64,000 bases of DNA from Singulisphaera acidiphila DSM 18658 (GTDB lineage Bacteria; Planctomycetota; Planctomycetia; Isosphaerales; Isosphaeraceae): the NCBI RefSeq assembly GCF_000242455.2, contig NC_019892.1, positions 4,216,001 to 4,280,000 of the forward strand. Direction: 5' to 3'. Within the stretch, counting starts at the first letter, position 1. The number at the start of each line of letters is the position of its first letter. The notes beneath the pieces are model-generated. The model did not search any database, was not told the DNA's origin, and saw only the letters and a list, made by a program, of their open reading frames with translations. Of the stretch, positions 63,601 through 64,000 are shown in pieces. The translations under genes were made by a program, and so were the position numbers.

Positions 63601-64000
63601 GGGCAGGGGCAAGGTTTGCAGCGTCTTGCCATCCTTCCGGGCCAAGATCACGACCTGCGCACCGGCGAGCACCGCCAGCCGGCCCTCGGCCAAGAGGGCG
63701 AGCGTCTTCGGAGCCGAGACGAGCGCCGACCCCAGCGGTTTCAGCGTGCCCCCCCGTACGGAGCCTCGATAAACGTGCCCATCCCCACCGCCGATCCAGA
63801 GCGTCTCCTCGTCGCCATCGCCGAGCACGACCAGGCCGCCGGTTGGGAGCGGGTCCAGTTCCAGGGTCAGCTTGTCGGCGTCGAGCCGGTAGACCCCGGT
63901 GGCTCGTCCTTCGGGATGGACGGTCACGAAGGCGACGATCTGGCCGACCCCGGCGATCGCTTTCACGTCTCCGCGATAGTTGAGGAATTTCTCGAGGCTC
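57607..64000 (-). CDS. Giant beta-propeller/HEAT-repeat protein (retron partner; 5' end outside window)
   Basis: At least 2130 residues; the frame is open up to the right edge (the GTG at 63966 is only the first possible start inside the window, and the codons before it read like coding sequence). The first 290 visible residues are WD40/propeller-like repeats (WIGGGDGHVYRGS, LALLAEGRLAVLAG, WLAAGTAQGTVAVFDVED, GDRLYSGSRDGTIKNWPRSGG). All the rest is HEAT/PBS-lyase-type repeats (e.g. AVRLAALEGLRRHLGEADL, DARAELVVALDN-like units). Some Lys/Ala-rich linkers interrupt it. Such proteins are binding scaffolds or sensors. It is the first seen gene of the operon and overlaps the SWIM gene by 4 nt. 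Confidence 0.85.
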   Translation of the reverse strand, partial: SLEKFLNYRGDVKAIAGVGQIVAFVTVHPEGRATGVYRLDADKLTLELDPLPTGGLVVLGDGDEETLWIGGGDGHVYRGSVRGGTLKPLGSALVSAPKTLALLAEGRLAVLAGAQVVILARKDGKTLQTLPLPEPGTALAADPTGRWLAAGTAQGTVAVFDVEDKPEFLLSASEKLHEGAVTALLFEPEELRFLSAGADLKLLSTHARGKLEPEDKGKGASHTDRINALIWGPGDRLYSGSRDGTIKNWPRSGGARPATLKDGVGKVVALTLVQVHDRTRLVAACEDNTLRFFTLDAAGKFGDPLHRVEGAQRRALNELAQPESRRREAAIEELAAFDDAASLELISAQVGQDADPGLRLLAVRKLGASKHPRAAKLLEPWLGESGEAVRLAALEGLRRHLGEADLRPLDLALKVEKANVGCEAVRALETLAKQDDRAFARLLETLNASPAEVRQAALASLETVYDAKSPEASLVALNSKYADVRRLAIIRLFQRGLLQDQGVQTALHRRGEDVDPEVRRTAFLLLLSTRESLLEALRRRDPDLQRQLLELEGAPAEEEPAEKKAKPSKTRAKAAKPERADLALTDDDYGPLLQATASRALDTSLRGARGLALLGDPRAFGLLLQLSREDEARARVEVCHALAALDDPRAIERLRSLLHDHEPEVRDAAFTALAQIHQADPLLGAEAGLGSSFEDVRRRGLQLLIAEIRKAPPKGTDSPALAQLARALNDSFESVRHEAFKATLNLQLAGGGAGTLRFVGRSIHAAVRREVLTEVMAQVSQPWGWDLLLEFFNDPDPRLRDDAFEFANKKTKGLEFLEAGLGSRHPDLRKRSVEALVKKRTKAAQALLVKAVGDEDRAVRLAALNSLVVADARPELVVALDNPHADVRLRAARALAGHGDGAALKPLIALVTEPEPLDVERKEDWTQRVESALDGLGELGDLAALTTIIPLLDSPHGSICAHAATALIWVARPESLDALRQALSHADPQVKYRAALGLAYAGESSVAPIVFSTQAKQVLDANQLLGAALSLGAVGEDQLVVFLDDSKGAIRFQALLLLMLLEWKAPRGGAARILACLSSRTPRGRLVAARALESLSDPAAFRSFVLHLITDRDDEPNWTITESTVDALAELLVYGSPLARARTAGLLHHLREKEQAAWDLPWSVLASRFAPEIAALQTQAKTRPSVPLAYGPSELLDLAFGAYVGLVREQGSSSRRKKKGSGVDPQIIRVRQTALGRLLALAQADSRFARGAVPVFIQALGDPNQAVRLLAFEHLQTLGVDPTLLGSEALGAGHTDLGVKGLEVLTGGAAVGEGRAILERVMLTRQDELAIEAARLLIGTQGPVAVAGQALTAAHEPLRERAVAWLTAEYDKDETARVLLREALNSRYQRVREVAAIELATKKDQAAFPALVRLLEQAQLPASQGKIIQALVALGDPRTPDALLDRLQADPSGTAAADALIAAAGGFRRPENADRLLSLMENDRKRRELAFVALLTISGFDQSVLDPEEEQADRRWEDEQHPRHSDILARLMERCSGLGEPRLLSRLIPAARWARSKVVDPALAPLTLHPDDLLRRNAVEALGWRVRKRASDAEPLLKLLSHQDPITQFLAAEALARGGRTEGLNVLLASLDFVSDLNLRQRAVDALGELGDERALDTLLRLASDAGHALQEQAAEAIGHMGRSSKADEIFVLLERYTKGDQVPLAMNAVRGLRWLDTRAGWQAVRRAALEGDSYLLNTTALEMLAFNDDPATRDLLLRLLVGGDMAKAMLLFDVGLASARHLFGPDSLEPDYALLRNPRVIDEDKQLNAVARVCERGEASQIFAIVTTASGEVQELLATHLLSRPSLPLEEARVALERPEAQAVELAARVLGRAGPEAKSKAGALETVLPRWRDAWEESRRKSERGENKETGRLVESLTPCVRMLVWAAGRLVVSRETLLEMVVARLGDRVYRPIRLAAMTALTSWKTSPAITAALEAAALGDDPELRAFAASAAGRAGGDLSARLVRHFLSDRVGFQRIVRHKDVKAEELARMASSRIHEQGVVLPYLVARADVEGLTAVMSDRSQPTPTRLGAVEALAKLAREDAEDQLRALGIAIDDDEELRKAAWRGLRRSKRARVKAAASEVRS

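Noticed and set aside
1..64000. CRISPR array
   Set aside because: No regularly spaced repeats of 25-40 nt were seen anywhere in the window.

Overview
The window (64 kb, GC-rich) looks like chromosome from a planctomycete, most likely of the Isosphaeraceae/Gemmatales type. The evidence is a Planctomycete-cytochrome-C/DUF1549 protein at the left edge, a DUF1559 prepilin-like protein with a type IV pilin-like N-terminus, a very large Ser/Thr kinase fused to a STAND NTPase and a formylglycine-generating-enzyme-like domain, an ECF41 sigma factor, secreted PepSY and SGNH proteins, and a planctomycete-type transposase remnant. The genus is inference.

Layout. 1-5.8 kb: PSD1-type cytochrome protein (cut by the window edge), a B12-binding radical SAM enzyme, an enoyl-CoA hydratase and the translation factor EttA, all on the minus strand, then a tRNA-Met(CAU) with a good promoter. 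5.9-17 kb: gene-poor accessory stretch with small lipoproteins and membrane proteins, a transposase fragment, a secreted amidase, a DUF1559/PepSY pair, a 120-bp inverted-repeat element and several small hypothetical genes. 17.5-31 kb: SWIM-DNA ligase, DUF5648 secreted protein, an AhpD-like/ECF41 pair with a recognisable ECF41 promoter, SGNH and alpha/beta hydrolases, a MacB-like ABC exporter, a zinc-ribbon membrane protein, PilT and a J-domain protein. 31.5-38.6 kb: a fatty-acid beta-oxidation cluster (acyltransferase-like protein, acyl-CoA dehydrogenase, FadB-type and FadA-type proteins) closed by a long hairpin. 38.7-46.9 kb: MerR regulator translationally coupled to a VIT/VWA protein, followed by the 1592-residue kinase-STAND-FGE protein. 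47-52 kb: three glycosyltransferases, two of which share an unrecognised N-terminal cysteine-rich domain. 52.3-54.3 kb: a secreted protein ending in a Hint domain.

54.4-64 kb is the most interesting block. It is a three-gene minus-strand operon, all joined by 4-nt ATGA overlaps. It encodes a giant beta-propeller/HEAT-repeat protein (cut by the right edge), a SWIM zinc-finger/WGR-like protein and a reverse transcriptase carrying the retron hallmarks NAxxH, YADD and a VTG-like motif. The combination RT + SWIM protein + ARM/HEAT protein matches the composition of retron type XIII as I remember it from defence-system catalogues. No msr-msd RNA gene is visible inside the window and its place is an open question.

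No CRISPR array, rRNA, prophage or intact insertion sequence was seen. Many long antisense ORFs (up to about 750 codons) are high-GC shadows and were left out.
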